Assembly: GCF_007421815.1 (NCBI RefSeq)
Contig: NZ_VLNT01000001.1
Coordinates: 437,137-501,136 of the forward strand
Source: Aeromicrobium piscarium
Lineage (GTDB): Bacteria > Actinomycetota > Actinomycetes > Propionibacteriales > Nocardioidaceae
DNA: 64,000 nt
Reading direction: 5' to 3'
Numbering within the stretch: the first letter of the stretch is position 1; each line of letters begins with the position of its first letter. A model generated the notes under the pieces. The model was given only the letters and a program-made list of their open reading frames with translations, did not search any database and was not told the origin of the DNA. A program made the translations under genes and the position numbers. This document shows, piece by piece, positions 19,712 to 26,903 of this stretch.

Positions 19712-19742
19712 ACTTGAATCCGAATTCGAGTTACATTATGGT
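19712..19742 (+). promoter_or_regulatory. Promoter and putative TetR operator of the sulfatase operon
   Basis: TTGAAT (19714-19719) and TATGGT (19737-19742) are 17 bases apart, a good promoter. Overlapping the -35 is the imperfect palindrome ACTTGAATCCGAATTCGAGT (19712-19731): eight-base arms, one mismatch, four-base centre. Sites of similar geometry occur at 34751 and 43429. Transcription would start near 19749, leaving about 94 bases before the sulfatase. Confidence 0.55.
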
Positions 19743-19777
19743 GTGATCCCATGCCGACCTCATGCCAAGAAGGGTCC

Positions 19778-19846
19778 GTGTCCGAGGACATCCACGACAG
19801 TGCCGAGGTCCCCTCGAGCATCGTCGAGAACGGATGTGACGGATGA
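19778..19846 (+). CDS. Tiny leader reading frame coupled to the sulfatase
   Basis: A GTG start behind AAGAAGGG opens a 22-codon frame that begins MSEDIHDSAEV and ends IVENGCDG; its stop overlaps the sulfatase start as ATGA. The sulfatase ATG itself has no good ribosome binding site, so translation of the leader may load ribosomes onto it. I recognise no family. It may be a leader peptide, or a chance frame. Confidence 0.4.
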   Translation: MSEDIHDSAEVPSSIVENGCDG

Positions 19847-22164
19847 GCTACGAGACCTATCCGGCAGGGAGCTCTTATCCGGGCGCGGTGGAGCCCACGG
19901 TGCAGGAATCACGACCGGCCTGGCCCGCGCCTCGCACCGCACCTGACGGCGCCCCGAATGTCGTCACCATCGTGCTCGACGATCTCGGCTACGCCCAGAT
20001 CGGTTGTTTCGGCGGCCTCGGAGGGCGCATCGAGACACCGCACCTGGATCGTCTCGCCGCCGAGGGACTGCGCTTCCGCAACTTCCACGTGACACCGCTG
20101 TGCTCACCCACCCGCGCCGCGCTGCTGACCGGGCGCAATGCCCACGCGGTGGGGGTGGGATCGATCATGGAGTACGCCACCGGCTTCCCCGGCTACAACA
20201 CGATGATCCCCGATGAGACGGCCATGACGCCGGCGATCCTGCGTGAGCACGGATATTCGACGATGGCGCTCGGAAAGTGGCACCTCACCCCCGATGCCGA
20301 GAACGGCCCGTGGGGGCCTTTCGATCGCTGGCCGCTGGCCAAGGGCTTCGATCGCTTCTACGGCTTCCTGCCCGGAGAGACCTCGCAATGGGCCCCGGAA
20401 CTGTGGCGCGATCACCACCGGGTCGAAGTCCCCGCCGGTCCCGAGGACGGCTATCACCTCAGCGCGGATCTCGTGGACACGGCGTGCTCGTGGATCGACG
20501 AGCAGAACGCAGTCACCCCTGACAAGCCCTACTACCTCTATCTGGCCTTCGGGGCGATGCATGCTCCGCACCACGCTCCGCGCGAGTGGATCGAGAAGTA
20601 CCGCGGGTGCTTCGACGTCGGTTGGGACGTGATCCGCCGCGAGACCCTCGAGCGCCAGATCGAGCTCGGGGTCGTACCGCCCGACACGCGGCTGGCCGAT
20701 CACAACGACGGAATCCGGTCGTGGGACTCGTTCAGCGCACAGGAGCAGCGGGTGCTCTGCCGCCAGATGGAGACCTTCGCCGGATTCCTCGCGCACACCG
20801 ATCACCAGATCGGACGCCTCGTGGAGATGCTGCGCGAGCGGGGGGACCTCGACGACACCGTCCTCGCGGTCGTAGCCGACAACGGCGCGAGCGCGGAGGG
20901 CGGACCACACGGGCTCTTCCACGAGCTGAGCTACTTCAACCGCTCGCCCGAGGACATCGAGGAGATGGACCGCCGGCTCGACGAGTGGGGCGGCCCGACC
21001 AGCCATCCGCACTATGCCGCCGGATGGGCCGAGGCGGGCAACACCCCGAACCGCTGGTACAAGACCACCTGCCACGAAGGCGGCACCCGCGTGCCGCTGA
21101 TCGTGCACTGGCCGGCGGGTATCACCCAGCCCGGTGCCGTCCGGGAGCAGTACGGTCATGCGATCGACCTGCTGCCTACGCTGCTGGACCTCGCCGACAT
21201 CCAGGCGCCGCGGACGGTTGCCGGGGTGGAACAGCGTCCCTTCGACGGTGCCAGCCTGCGCACGGCGATCACCGAGGCGAGCGGGGAGCCGAGCCGCAGT
21301 GTCCAGCACTTCGAGTGCTTCGGGCACCGAGCGGTGTGGCGCGACGGATGGAAGGCCGTCGCCCTACACGTCTCCTCGACCCACGCGTTCCGCGTCGGCA
21401 TGGACCCCGCGCTGGCCCACGACGGCGACTATGACCGGGACGTGTGGGAGCTGTACCGCGTCGACGAGGACTTCTCCGAGACCCGCGACCTCGCGGCCGA
21501 GGAGCCGGAGCTGCTGCGCGAGCTGGTTGAGCTGTGGTGGTCCGAGGCCGAGCGCAACCAGGTGCTTCCGCTGGACGACCGCGGTTCGGTGCGGTTCAAC
21601 GAGCCGCGCCCCCAGGCGACACTGCCGCGTGAGGTCTACAGCTACAGCTCGCGCGTCATGCTCGGGCGCAGCTCATCCCCGGATCTGCGCAATCGCACCT
21701 TCTCGGTGACGGCGGAGATCGACTGGGAGCCGGGTCAGGAGGGAGCCGTCGTCAGCTACGGCAACTTCGCGGGAGGCTTCAGCCTTTTCGTCCTCGAGGA
21801 TCGGCTGCACGTCGCCTTCGCCTATTTGGGCAGACGTGAGTTCGCGGCCGGCGATGAGGTGCCGCTGAGCCCGGGACGTCACGTCGTGGGCTTCTCCTTC
21901 GAACGGGCCGCGGATCACGTCGGTGTCGTCCGGGTCTTCCTCGACGGTGAGGAGCGGGTGCGGCTGGACCAGGTGCGCACCAATCCGATCCTCTGGTCGG
22001 CGGGCCAGGGACTGCAGGTGGGCGGCGACAGCATCTCATCGGTCTCGCGGGCCTATCGGTCCCCCTTCGACTTCCGCGGTGACGTGCGCTCGGTGCGGAT
22101 CGGGCTCGACGAGCAGGCGACGGTACCCGGCGACGACGGCCGCATCCTCGCCGTCCAGCAATGA
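19843..22164 (+). CDS. Type I sulfatase, AtsA/AtsD-like arylsulfatase
   Basis: 773 residues. The sulfatase signature CSPTR places the formylglycine cysteine at C87 with R91 behind it. Metal ligands D46-D47 (VLDDLGY) and the DN pair in VVADNGASAEGG are present, as are K145 and H147 in GKWHL and the lysine in YKTTCHEGGTRVPL. The catalytic domain fills about 1-560; the last 190 residues look like a beta-rich concanavalin/LamG-type domain. No signal peptide, so cytosolic. Length matches mycobacterial AtsA/AtsD (about 790). It hydrolyses a sulfate ester; the substrate is unknown. The formylglycine-generating enzyme needed for activation is in the same operon. Confidence 0.93.
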   Translation: MSYETYPAGSSYPGAVEPTVQESRPAWPAPRTAPDGAPNVVTIVLDDLGYAQIGCFGGLGGRIETPHLDRLAAEGLRFRNFHVTPLCSPTRAALLTGRNAHAVGVGSIMEYATGFPGYNTMIPDETAMTPAILREHGYSTMALGKWHLTPDAENGPWGPFDRWPLAKGFDRFYGFLPGETSQWAPELWRDHHRVEVPAGPEDGYHLSADLVDTACSWIDEQNAVTPDKPYYLYLAFGAMHAPHHAPREWIEKYRGCFDVGWDVIRRETLERQIELGVVPPDTRLADHNDGIRSWDSFSAQEQRVLCRQMETFAGFLAHTDHQIGRLVEMLRERGDLDDTVLAVVADNGASAEGGPHGLFHELSYFNRSPEDIEEMDRRLDEWGGPTSHPHYAAGWAEAGNTPNRWYKTTCHEGGTRVPLIVHWPAGITQPGAVREQYGHAIDLLPTLLDLADIQAPRTVAGVEQRPFDGASLRTAITEASGEPSRSVQHFECFGHRAVWRDGWKAVALHVSSTHAFRVGMDPALAHDGDYDRDVWELYRVDEDFSETRDLAAEEPELLRELVELWWSEAERNQVLPLDDRGSVRFNEPRPQATLPREVYSYSSRVMLGRSSSPDLRNRTFSVTAEIDWEPGQEGAVVSYGNFAGGFSLFVLEDRLHVAFAYLGRREFAAGDEVPLSPGRHVVGFSFERAADHVGVVRVFLDGEERVRLDQVRTNPILWSAGQGLQVGGDSISSVSRAYRSPFDFRGDVRSVRIGLDEQATVPGDDGRILAVQQ

Positions 22165-22189
22165 CATCCCCTCGGTGACAGGAGAGACG

Positions 22190-22243
22190 ATGACCGACAT
22201 CCGCGGTGCCGAGGTCGAGGAGATCGAGGTGACCATCCGGTGA
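22190..22243 (+). CDS. 17-residue reading frame between sulfatase and ligase
   Basis: ATG behind GGAGAG opens MTDIRGAEVEEIEVTIR, whose stop overlaps the ligase GTG (GTGA). The ligase start lacks another clear ribosome binding site, so the small frame may serve translational coupling. It is too short for family recognition and could be a remnant of a longer gene. Confidence 0.4.
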   Translation: MTDIRGAEVEEIEVTIR

Positions 22244-23751
22244 ACGTGACGAGCATCCCCGATGCGCTGTGGACGGGAGCCGCGATGACACCTGAGCAGC
22301 CGGCGGTCCGAGGTGTCACCCGGGCGCAGACCTATCGAGAGCTTCGCGATGCCGCGGGCGTCTTCACCTCCGGCCTGCGCGAGCGGGGCGTGGGCCGGGG
22401 TGACCGGATCGTGCTGATTGCCCCGACCGTGCCGGAGTTCGCGCAGGCCTATGTCGGCGCGTTGGCCGGCGGGGTCGTCGTCGTTCCGGTCAACACGATG
22501 GCGACCGCGCACGAGATCGGCTACATCGTCCGCGACAGCGGTGCCACTCTGCTGCTGGCCTGGCATGGGTGTGACACGTCGGCGAGGACGGCGGGGGAGT
22601 GGTCGGACCTTCCCGGGTGGACCTTCGACGAGACCACCGTCGACGGGGCGCGCGACGCCTCCGGGCTCCCACCGGAGGCGATGACGGGCGACGAGACGGC
22701 GGTGCTGCTCTACACGTCGGGCACCACGGGCAAGCCGAAGGGCGTCCGGCTGACGGGGGACAATCTGTTGACGGCGGCGCAGATCGTGGTCGAGCGGGTG
22801 GAGATCACCCGCGATGACCGCCTCGGGACCGCCCTGCCGCTGTTCCACGTGTTCGGTCAGGCCGTGTGTCTCAACGCGGCCCTCGTCGCGGGTGCGCCGA
22901 TCTCGCTCCTCAGTCCGTTCACCGGCGAGGCCATGCTGGACCTGATCCGTCGCGATCGGCTGACCGTGGTCAGCGGTGTCCCGACGATGTGGAATGCCAT
23001 GCTGCACGCGGGTGGGGAGTACGGCCCCGAGGACTTCCGCGAGCTGCGCGTGGCCACCTCGGGTGGCGCGGCGCTCCCGGCCGAGGTGCTCCGCGCCTTC
23101 GCCGAGAAGTTCGGGTGCACGATCCTGGAGGGTTACGGTCTCACCGAGACCACGGCGCTCGCGACCTTCAACCAGCTCGACCGCGAGCAGCGCGCCGGCA
23201 CGGTCGGTGTCCCGATGCCGGGTATCGAGGTGCGGGTGTGCGATGAGCGGGACGTGGACCTTCCGGTGGGCGAGGTCGGTGAGCTGCTGGTCCGCGGCTT
23301 CAGCGTCATGGCCGGCTACTGGAACCGTCCCGAGGCCGATGCCAAGGACCTCGCCGGCGGCTGGTTCCACACCGGCGATCTCGGCCGACTGGATGAGGAC
23401 GGCTATCTGACGATCGTCGACAGGGTCAAGGACCTCATTATCCGCGGCGGCTACAACGTGTACCCGCGGGAGGTCGAGGAGGTGCTCTACGAGCATCCCG
23501 ATGTCGTCGAGGTCGCGGTGATCGGGATCCCCGATGATCGATATGGTGAGGAGGTCGCCGCGGTGATCGCGCTTCGGCCCGGTTCCGATCTCGACACGAC
23601 GGAGCTCCGGCTCTGGGCCAAGGAACGGCTCTCGGCCTATAAGGTGCCGCACGAGGTGCGATTCGTCGACAGCCTGCCGAAGGGCGGCACCGGCAAGATC
23701 CAGAAGCGAGCACTCGACTGGTCGACGCTTGCCACGAATGTCAGGAGGTGA
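22240..23751 (+). CDS. Acyl-CoA ligase (AMP-forming), sulfatase operon
   Basis: 503 residues of the ANL superfamily. The P-loop-like LLYTSGTTGKPKG (about 161-173), EGYGLTETTA, the hinge DLIIRGGYNVYPREVEE and the C-terminal lysine in PKGGTGKIQKR are all present, so it should be active. It would make an acyl-CoA from a carboxylic acid and ATP; the substrate is open, perhaps the acid derived from the desulfated compound. A close relative of the ligase at 48832-50340: both share VNTMATAHEIGY/MNTMSTAHEIGY and nearly the same length. Followed by a TetR gene, as is that one. Confidence 0.92.
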   Translation: MNVTSIPDALWTGAAMTPEQPAVRGVTRAQTYRELRDAAGVFTSGLRERGVGRGDRIVLIAPTVPEFAQAYVGALAGGVVVVPVNTMATAHEIGYIVRDSGATLLLAWHGCDTSARTAGEWSDLPGWTFDETTVDGARDASGLPPEAMTGDETAVLLYTSGTTGKPKGVRLTGDNLLTAAQIVVERVEITRDDRLGTALPLFHVFGQAVCLNAALVAGAPISLLSPFTGEAMLDLIRRDRLTVVSGVPTMWNAMLHAGGEYGPEDFRELRVATSGGAALPAEVLRAFAEKFGCTILEGYGLTETTALATFNQLDREQRAGTVGVPMPGIEVRVCDERDVDLPVGEVGELLVRGFSVMAGYWNRPEADAKDLAGGWFHTGDLGRLDEDGYLTIVDRVKDLIIRGGYNVYPREVEEVLYEHPDVVEVAVIGIPDDRYGEEVAAVIALRPGSDLDTTELRLWAKERLSAYKVPHEVRFVDSLPKGGTGKIQKRALDWSTLATNVRR

Positions 23752-23754
23752 GCG

Positions 23755-24429
23755 GTGACCGCGGACCGGACCCCGCTCCCGACCTCCGGTCGTTTCGCGG
23801 CTCCCCAGGACCGGGAGATCCCCACGACGTCCCGTGGCCGTCGCACCCGCGAGGCCTTGGTGAAGGGGGCACGCACGGTCTTCGCCCGTGACGGCTTCCT
23901 CGACTCGCGCCTGGTGGACATCGCGACCGAGGCCGGTATCGCGGTGGGCTCGTTCTACACCTACTTCGCCAGCAAGGAGGAGGTCCTCCTGGCCGTGCTG
24001 GAGAATGTCAACGAGGGCATGCTGCATCCGGTGATGGAGGCGGCCTCGGTGGAGCATGCCAGCCTCGCGGACCGGATCCGGGCCTCCCATCGGGCCTTCC
24101 TGCACGGCTATCGGGAGAATGCGGATCTGATGCGCCTGCTGGAGCAGGCCAGCGCGATCGATCCCGAGTTCGCCCAGTGGCGTCTCGCCCGCGATACCGC
24201 CTTCGTCGAGGTGAACGCCCGGTGGATCACGAGACTGCAGGAACAGGGGCTCGCCGATGCCGAGCTCGATCCCTGGCTCACCGCGGGCGCGTTCTCGGCC
24301 ATGATCGGCAGGCTGGCCTACTCCTGCTATGTGCTCGGTCTGCGGCGCGATGACGAGGACATGGTGGAGACCTGCGTGCGGATCTGGATGCGCACGCTGC
24401 GTCTCGAGGATGCCGAGGCCCAGCGATGA
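23755..24429 (+). CDS. TetR family regulator of the sulfatase operon
   Basis: 224 residues. The N-terminal helix-turn-helix is clear: RTREALVKGARTVFARDGF, DIATEAGIAVGSFYTYFASKEEVL. The C-terminal ligand domain is similar in style to those of the TetR proteins at 37988 and 50404 (the MLHP/MLHT element and the LMRLLEQ/LMLLIEQ helix). GTG start, behind AGGAGG. Embedded in the operon between ligase and formylglycine-generating enzyme, so autoregulation through the site at 19712 is likely, with an acyl-CoA as a possible effector (inference). Confidence 0.9.
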   Translation: MTADRTPLPTSGRFAAPQDREIPTTSRGRRTREALVKGARTVFARDGFLDSRLVDIATEAGIAVGSFYTYFASKEEVLLAVLENVNEGMLHPVMEAASVEHASLADRIRASHRAFLHGYRENADLMRLLEQASAIDPEFAQWRLARDTAFVEVNARWITRLQEQGLADAELDPWLTAGAFSAMIGRLAYSCYVLGLRRDDEDMVETCVRIWMRTLRLEDAEAQR

Positions 24430-25364
24430 GCGCCTGCTGCGCTCCGAGCATCGGCGGAGCCGGGCGCGCCGGTCCGGTGGCGGAGGCTCCGGGGCACCGT
24501 TCGACCCGGGGGCAGGCGCTCCTTCCCGCCGGCCGCTTCCTGATGGGTGATGCCTTTGACGAGGGCTACAGCGCCGATGGCGAGACACCCGTGCACGAGG
24601 TCGAGCTGCCGGCCTTCCACCTGGATGCCACGGCCGTCACGAATGCGCAGTTCGCGACCTTCGTCAAGGCCACCGGATACCGGACCGAGGCTGAGGAGTT
24701 GGGGGTGTCGGCGGTCTTCCACCTCGCCTTCGCCGGAGACCCGGCCGATGTGCTGCAGCGCGTCGAGGAAGCGCCGTGGTGGCTGGCCGTCAGGGCAGCG
24801 ACGTGGCGGGCCCCCGAGGGCCCGGGGTCGGACATCGGGAGCCGGCAGAACCACCCGGTCGTGCACGTGACCTGGAATGACGCGGAGGCGTACTGCGCCT
24901 GGGCGGGCAAGCGGCTCCCCACGGAGGCCGAATGGGAGTACGCGGCCCGCGGAGGTCTCGCCCAGGCGCGGTTCGGGTGGGGTGACGAGCTCACGCCCCG
25001 TGGCCGGTGGCGCTGCAATATCTGGCAGGGGCGGTTCCCGGTCGAGAACTCCCTGGACGACGGCTTCCTGACGACCGCACCGGTCAAGTCCTATGTGCCG
25101 AATGACTACGGACTCTGGCAGATGAGCGGCAATGTCTGGGAGTGGTGTGCCGACTGGTTCTCCGCCGACTACTACGCCCGGTCGCCGGTCCAGAGCCCCC
25201 AGGGTCCGGAGGCGGGGGACCGGCGGGTCATGCGCGGCGGATCCTATCTGTGCCACGACTCGTACTGCCATCGCTACCGGGTCGCCGCCCGGTCGGCCAA
25301 CACGCCGGACTCGGCATCGGCCAATGTCGGATTCCGCTGTGCGAACGACGGTGGACCAGGTTAG
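24426..25364 (+). CDS. Formylglycine-generating enzyme
   Basis: 312 residues, SUMF1/FGE fold throughout. The two catalytic cysteines are C276 and C281 in SYLCHDSYCHRYR, with the spacing of the copper-dependent actinobacterial enzymes; NHPVVHVTWNDAEAYC, KRLPTEAEWEYAARGG and GNVWEWC are further family marks. It oxidises the cysteine of a CxPxR sequence to formylglycine in the cytosol using oxygen, exactly what the CSPTR of the sulfatase at 19843 needs. The overall sequence is close to what I remember of Streptomyces coelicolor FGE. ATGA overlap with the TetR gene; the stop codon lies inside the palindrome at 25353. Confidence 0.95.
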   Translation: MSACCAPSIGGAGRAGPVAEAPGHRSTRGQALLPAGRFLMGDAFDEGYSADGETPVHEVELPAFHLDATAVTNAQFATFVKATGYRTEAEELGVSAVFHLAFAGDPADVLQRVEEAPWWLAVRAATWRAPEGPGSDIGSRQNHPVVHVTWNDAEAYCAWAGKRLPTEAEWEYAARGGLAQARFGWGDELTPRGRWRCNIWQGRFPVENSLDDGFLTTAPVKSYVPNDYGLWQMSGNVWEWCADWFSADYYARSPVQSPQGPEAGDRRVMRGGSYLCHDSYCHRYRVAARSANTPDSASANVGFRCANDGGPG

Positions 25365-25385
25365 TCCACCGGACTAACCTGGTCC
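25353..25385. promoter_or_regulatory. Perfect 15-bp palindrome: toxin-antitoxin operator and promoter, possibly also terminator
   Basis: GGACCAGGTTAGTCC and GGACTAACCTGGTCC are exact complements around ACC. The right arm holds TAACCT (25375-25380), six bases before the antitoxin ATG, the spacing of a leaderless promoter. A protein bound here would cover the -10 box, which suits Phd-type autoregulation. The stop codon of the upstream gene is inside the left arm, so the RNA hairpin could also end that transcript. Confidence 0.65.
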
Positions 25386-25386
25386 T

Positions 25387-25647
25387 ATGACCATCACCGT
25401 CAACATCCACGAGGCCAAGACGCAGATGTCGCGGCTCGCGCGTGCCGTCGAGGCCGGGGAGACGGTCATCGTCGCCCGCGCCGGCACGCCGATCATGGAG
25501 TGGCGGTCCGTGCGTCCGCGCGCGCCATTGTTCGGTTCGATCCCCGGTTTCGGCGGGCCGGGCTGGGAGGAGGCCTTCACCGAGGAGGCCGATGCCGAGG
25601 TCCGTGCCATGTTCGACGAGGATCTCGGGCTCGATGATCCTGCTTGA
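25387..25647 (+). CDS. Phd/YefM-type antitoxin
   Basis: 86 residues: MTITVNIHEAKTQMSRLARAVEAGE is the typical Phd dimerisation and DNA-binding start, followed by VIVARAGTPIMEW and an acidic, probably unfolded C-terminus (EEADAEVRAMFDEDLG) that would wrap the toxin. Its frame overlaps the toxin gene by 14 bases. Apparently leaderless, with a palindromic operator immediately upstream. Confidence 0.88.
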   Translation: MTITVNIHEAKTQMSRLARAVEAGETVIVARAGTPIMEWRSVRPRAPLFGSIPGFGGPGWEEAFTEEADAEVRAMFDEDLGLDDPA

Positions 25648-26017
25648 CACGCACGTCCTGCTCTGGGTCCTGCGCGGAGAGGATCGTCTGGGTTCGAACG
25701 CGGCCCAGTCGATCGCCACTCGTCACCCCGCGCACTACTCGTCGGTCAGCGTGATGGAGATGACGATCAAGGCGATGCAGGGCCGGCTGGAGATCCCCGG
25801 CGGTGTGTGCGTGGTCCTCGATGATGTCGGACTTCGGCAGCTGCCCTGGGTCGGTGAGCATGCCGAGGCGATGGGGGAGTTCCCCGAGCTCGCCGGACAC
25901 GACCCCTTCGACCGTGCGCTGGTGGCGCAGGCGGCCGCCGAGCAGCTGACCTTCCTGACGGCCGACCGGCGGCTGCTGGCCCTCGATCGGCCGTGGATCC
26001 TCGACGCCACCCGCTGA
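25634..26017 (+). CDS. PIN-domain ribonuclease toxin
   Basis: 127 residues, starting MILLDTHVLLWVLRGED. The acidic PIN residues are present: D5, a glutamate in VSVMEMTIK, the aspartates in GHDPFDRAL and that in LTADRRL. VapC-like toxins of this type cut tRNA or rRNA. The ATG at 25634 is inside the antitoxin frame and gives the exact PIN N-terminus. Convergent with the damaged acetyltransferase gene three bases away. Confidence 0.9.
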   Translation: MILLDTHVLLWVLRGEDRLGSNAAQSIATRHPAHYSSVSVMEMTIKAMQGRLEIPGGVCVVLDDVGLRQLPWVGEHAEAMGEFPELAGHDPFDRALVAQAAAEQLTFLTADRRLLALDRPWILDATR

Positions 26018-26020
26018 GGA

Positions 26021-26640
26021 TCACGAGCGGAGGTCGAGCCGCATCAGCACCCGGGGGAAGCCGTTCAGCACCGATGTGGTGTCTGCCCCGTGGGCGAAGC
26101 CGGCGTGCTCGAACAGTGCCCGTGTGCCCACATAGGCCATCGTGAGATCGACCTTCTCGCCCCCGTTGTCGACCGGGTAGGCCTCGACTGCCGGGCGCCT
26201 TGGAACCGGGCGAAGTCCACCGCTCCGGCCACGAGGTCGTGGCTGATGCCCTGCCCGCGGTGGCCGGGGCGGACCCGCACGCACCAGAGCGACCAGACAT
26301 CGAGATCGTCGACGTGGGGGATCCGGCGGTTCGTGGCGAAGCTCGTATCGGCGCGTGGATGGATGGCCGCCCAGCCGACCACCTCGTCGCCGTCGTAGGC
26401 CAGCACCCCGGGTGGTCCGCCGGCCATCAGCTCGCGGACGCGGTCCCCGCGTGCGGGACCGGAGAGCGAGCGGTTGACCCGTCCGGGCACCCGGTAGCTC
26501 AGGCACCAGCAGACATTGGCATCGGGCCGTTTGGGCCCGACCATCGTGGCCACGTCATCGAATCGCGTGGCGGGTACGACTCTCACCAGCTCAGCATCGC
26601 AGACATCCGGTCCCTGACTTGTGCGTGATGCAGCTCTCAT
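26021..26640 (-). pseudogene. GNAT family acetyltransferase split by a one-base frameshift
   Basis: The first part (from 26640 or a GTG at 26586) reads in one frame through VWSLWCVRVRPGHRGQGISHDLVAGAVDFARFQGA, including the acetyl-CoA loop RGQGIS. The family continuation VEAYPVDNGGEKVDLTMAYVG and FPRVLMRLDLRS is found in another frame reaching the stop at 26021. The switch lies at about 26190-26200 in a GCCCGG run: one extra C would restore the usual GAPAVEAYP. So this is either a recent pseudogene or a sequencing error. The start is uncertain. Confidence 0.8.
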
Positions 26641-26669
26641 CCTAGGGTGATCTTTGACGGTGGCGTCAA
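26619..26669 (+). promoter_or_regulatory. Promoter and palindromic operator of the symporter operon
   Basis: TTGTGC (26619-26624) and TAGGGT (26643-26648) are 18 bases apart. The predicted start point falls at the palindrome TTGACGGTGGCGTCAA (26654-26669), followed by CGTCAACG. The same 16-base frame TTGACGnnnnCGTCAACG stands at 33613 before the TetR/carboxylase pair, suggesting a shared repressor. Confidence 0.55.
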
Positions 26670-26702
26670 CGTCAACGCTCGAGACGAGGAGAAGGAAACG
26701 CG

Positions 26703-26903
26703 ATGAAGAGACCGACCATGTCGCGCTGGGAAGCGGGACTGTTGCTGGGAATCGTGGCGTACGCCGTGGTCGCCTATCTGCCGTGGACGCACGAGACGAC
26801 GCTCGCGCGCGTCAGCGTCTTCGCGTGGATGATGTTCGGGCTGATGATCGTCGCTCCGCTGCTCGGGCTCATCGTGGCGCTGGCCGACAAGGACGGTGAG
26901 TGA
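26703..26903 (+). CDS. Small membrane protein, DUF3311-like
   Basis: 66 residues with two hydrophobic helices (EAGLLLGIVAYAVVAYLPW and FAWMMFGLMIVAPLLGLIVAL) and a charged end. Small proteins of this kind commonly precede sodium:solute symporters and probably assist them, as the companion does in two-part transporters of the family; that role is inference. GAGGAGAAGG precedes the ATG. The stop overlaps the symporter start (GTGA). Confidence 0.8.
   Translation: MKRPTMSRWEAGLLLGIVAYAVVAYLPWTHETTLARVSVFAWMMFGLMIVAPLLGLIVALADKDGE

Noticed and set aside
22036-24588. An 850-codon minus-strand open frame
   Set aside because: Antisense shadow of the sulfatase end, the ligase and the TetR gene; no domain is recognisable.
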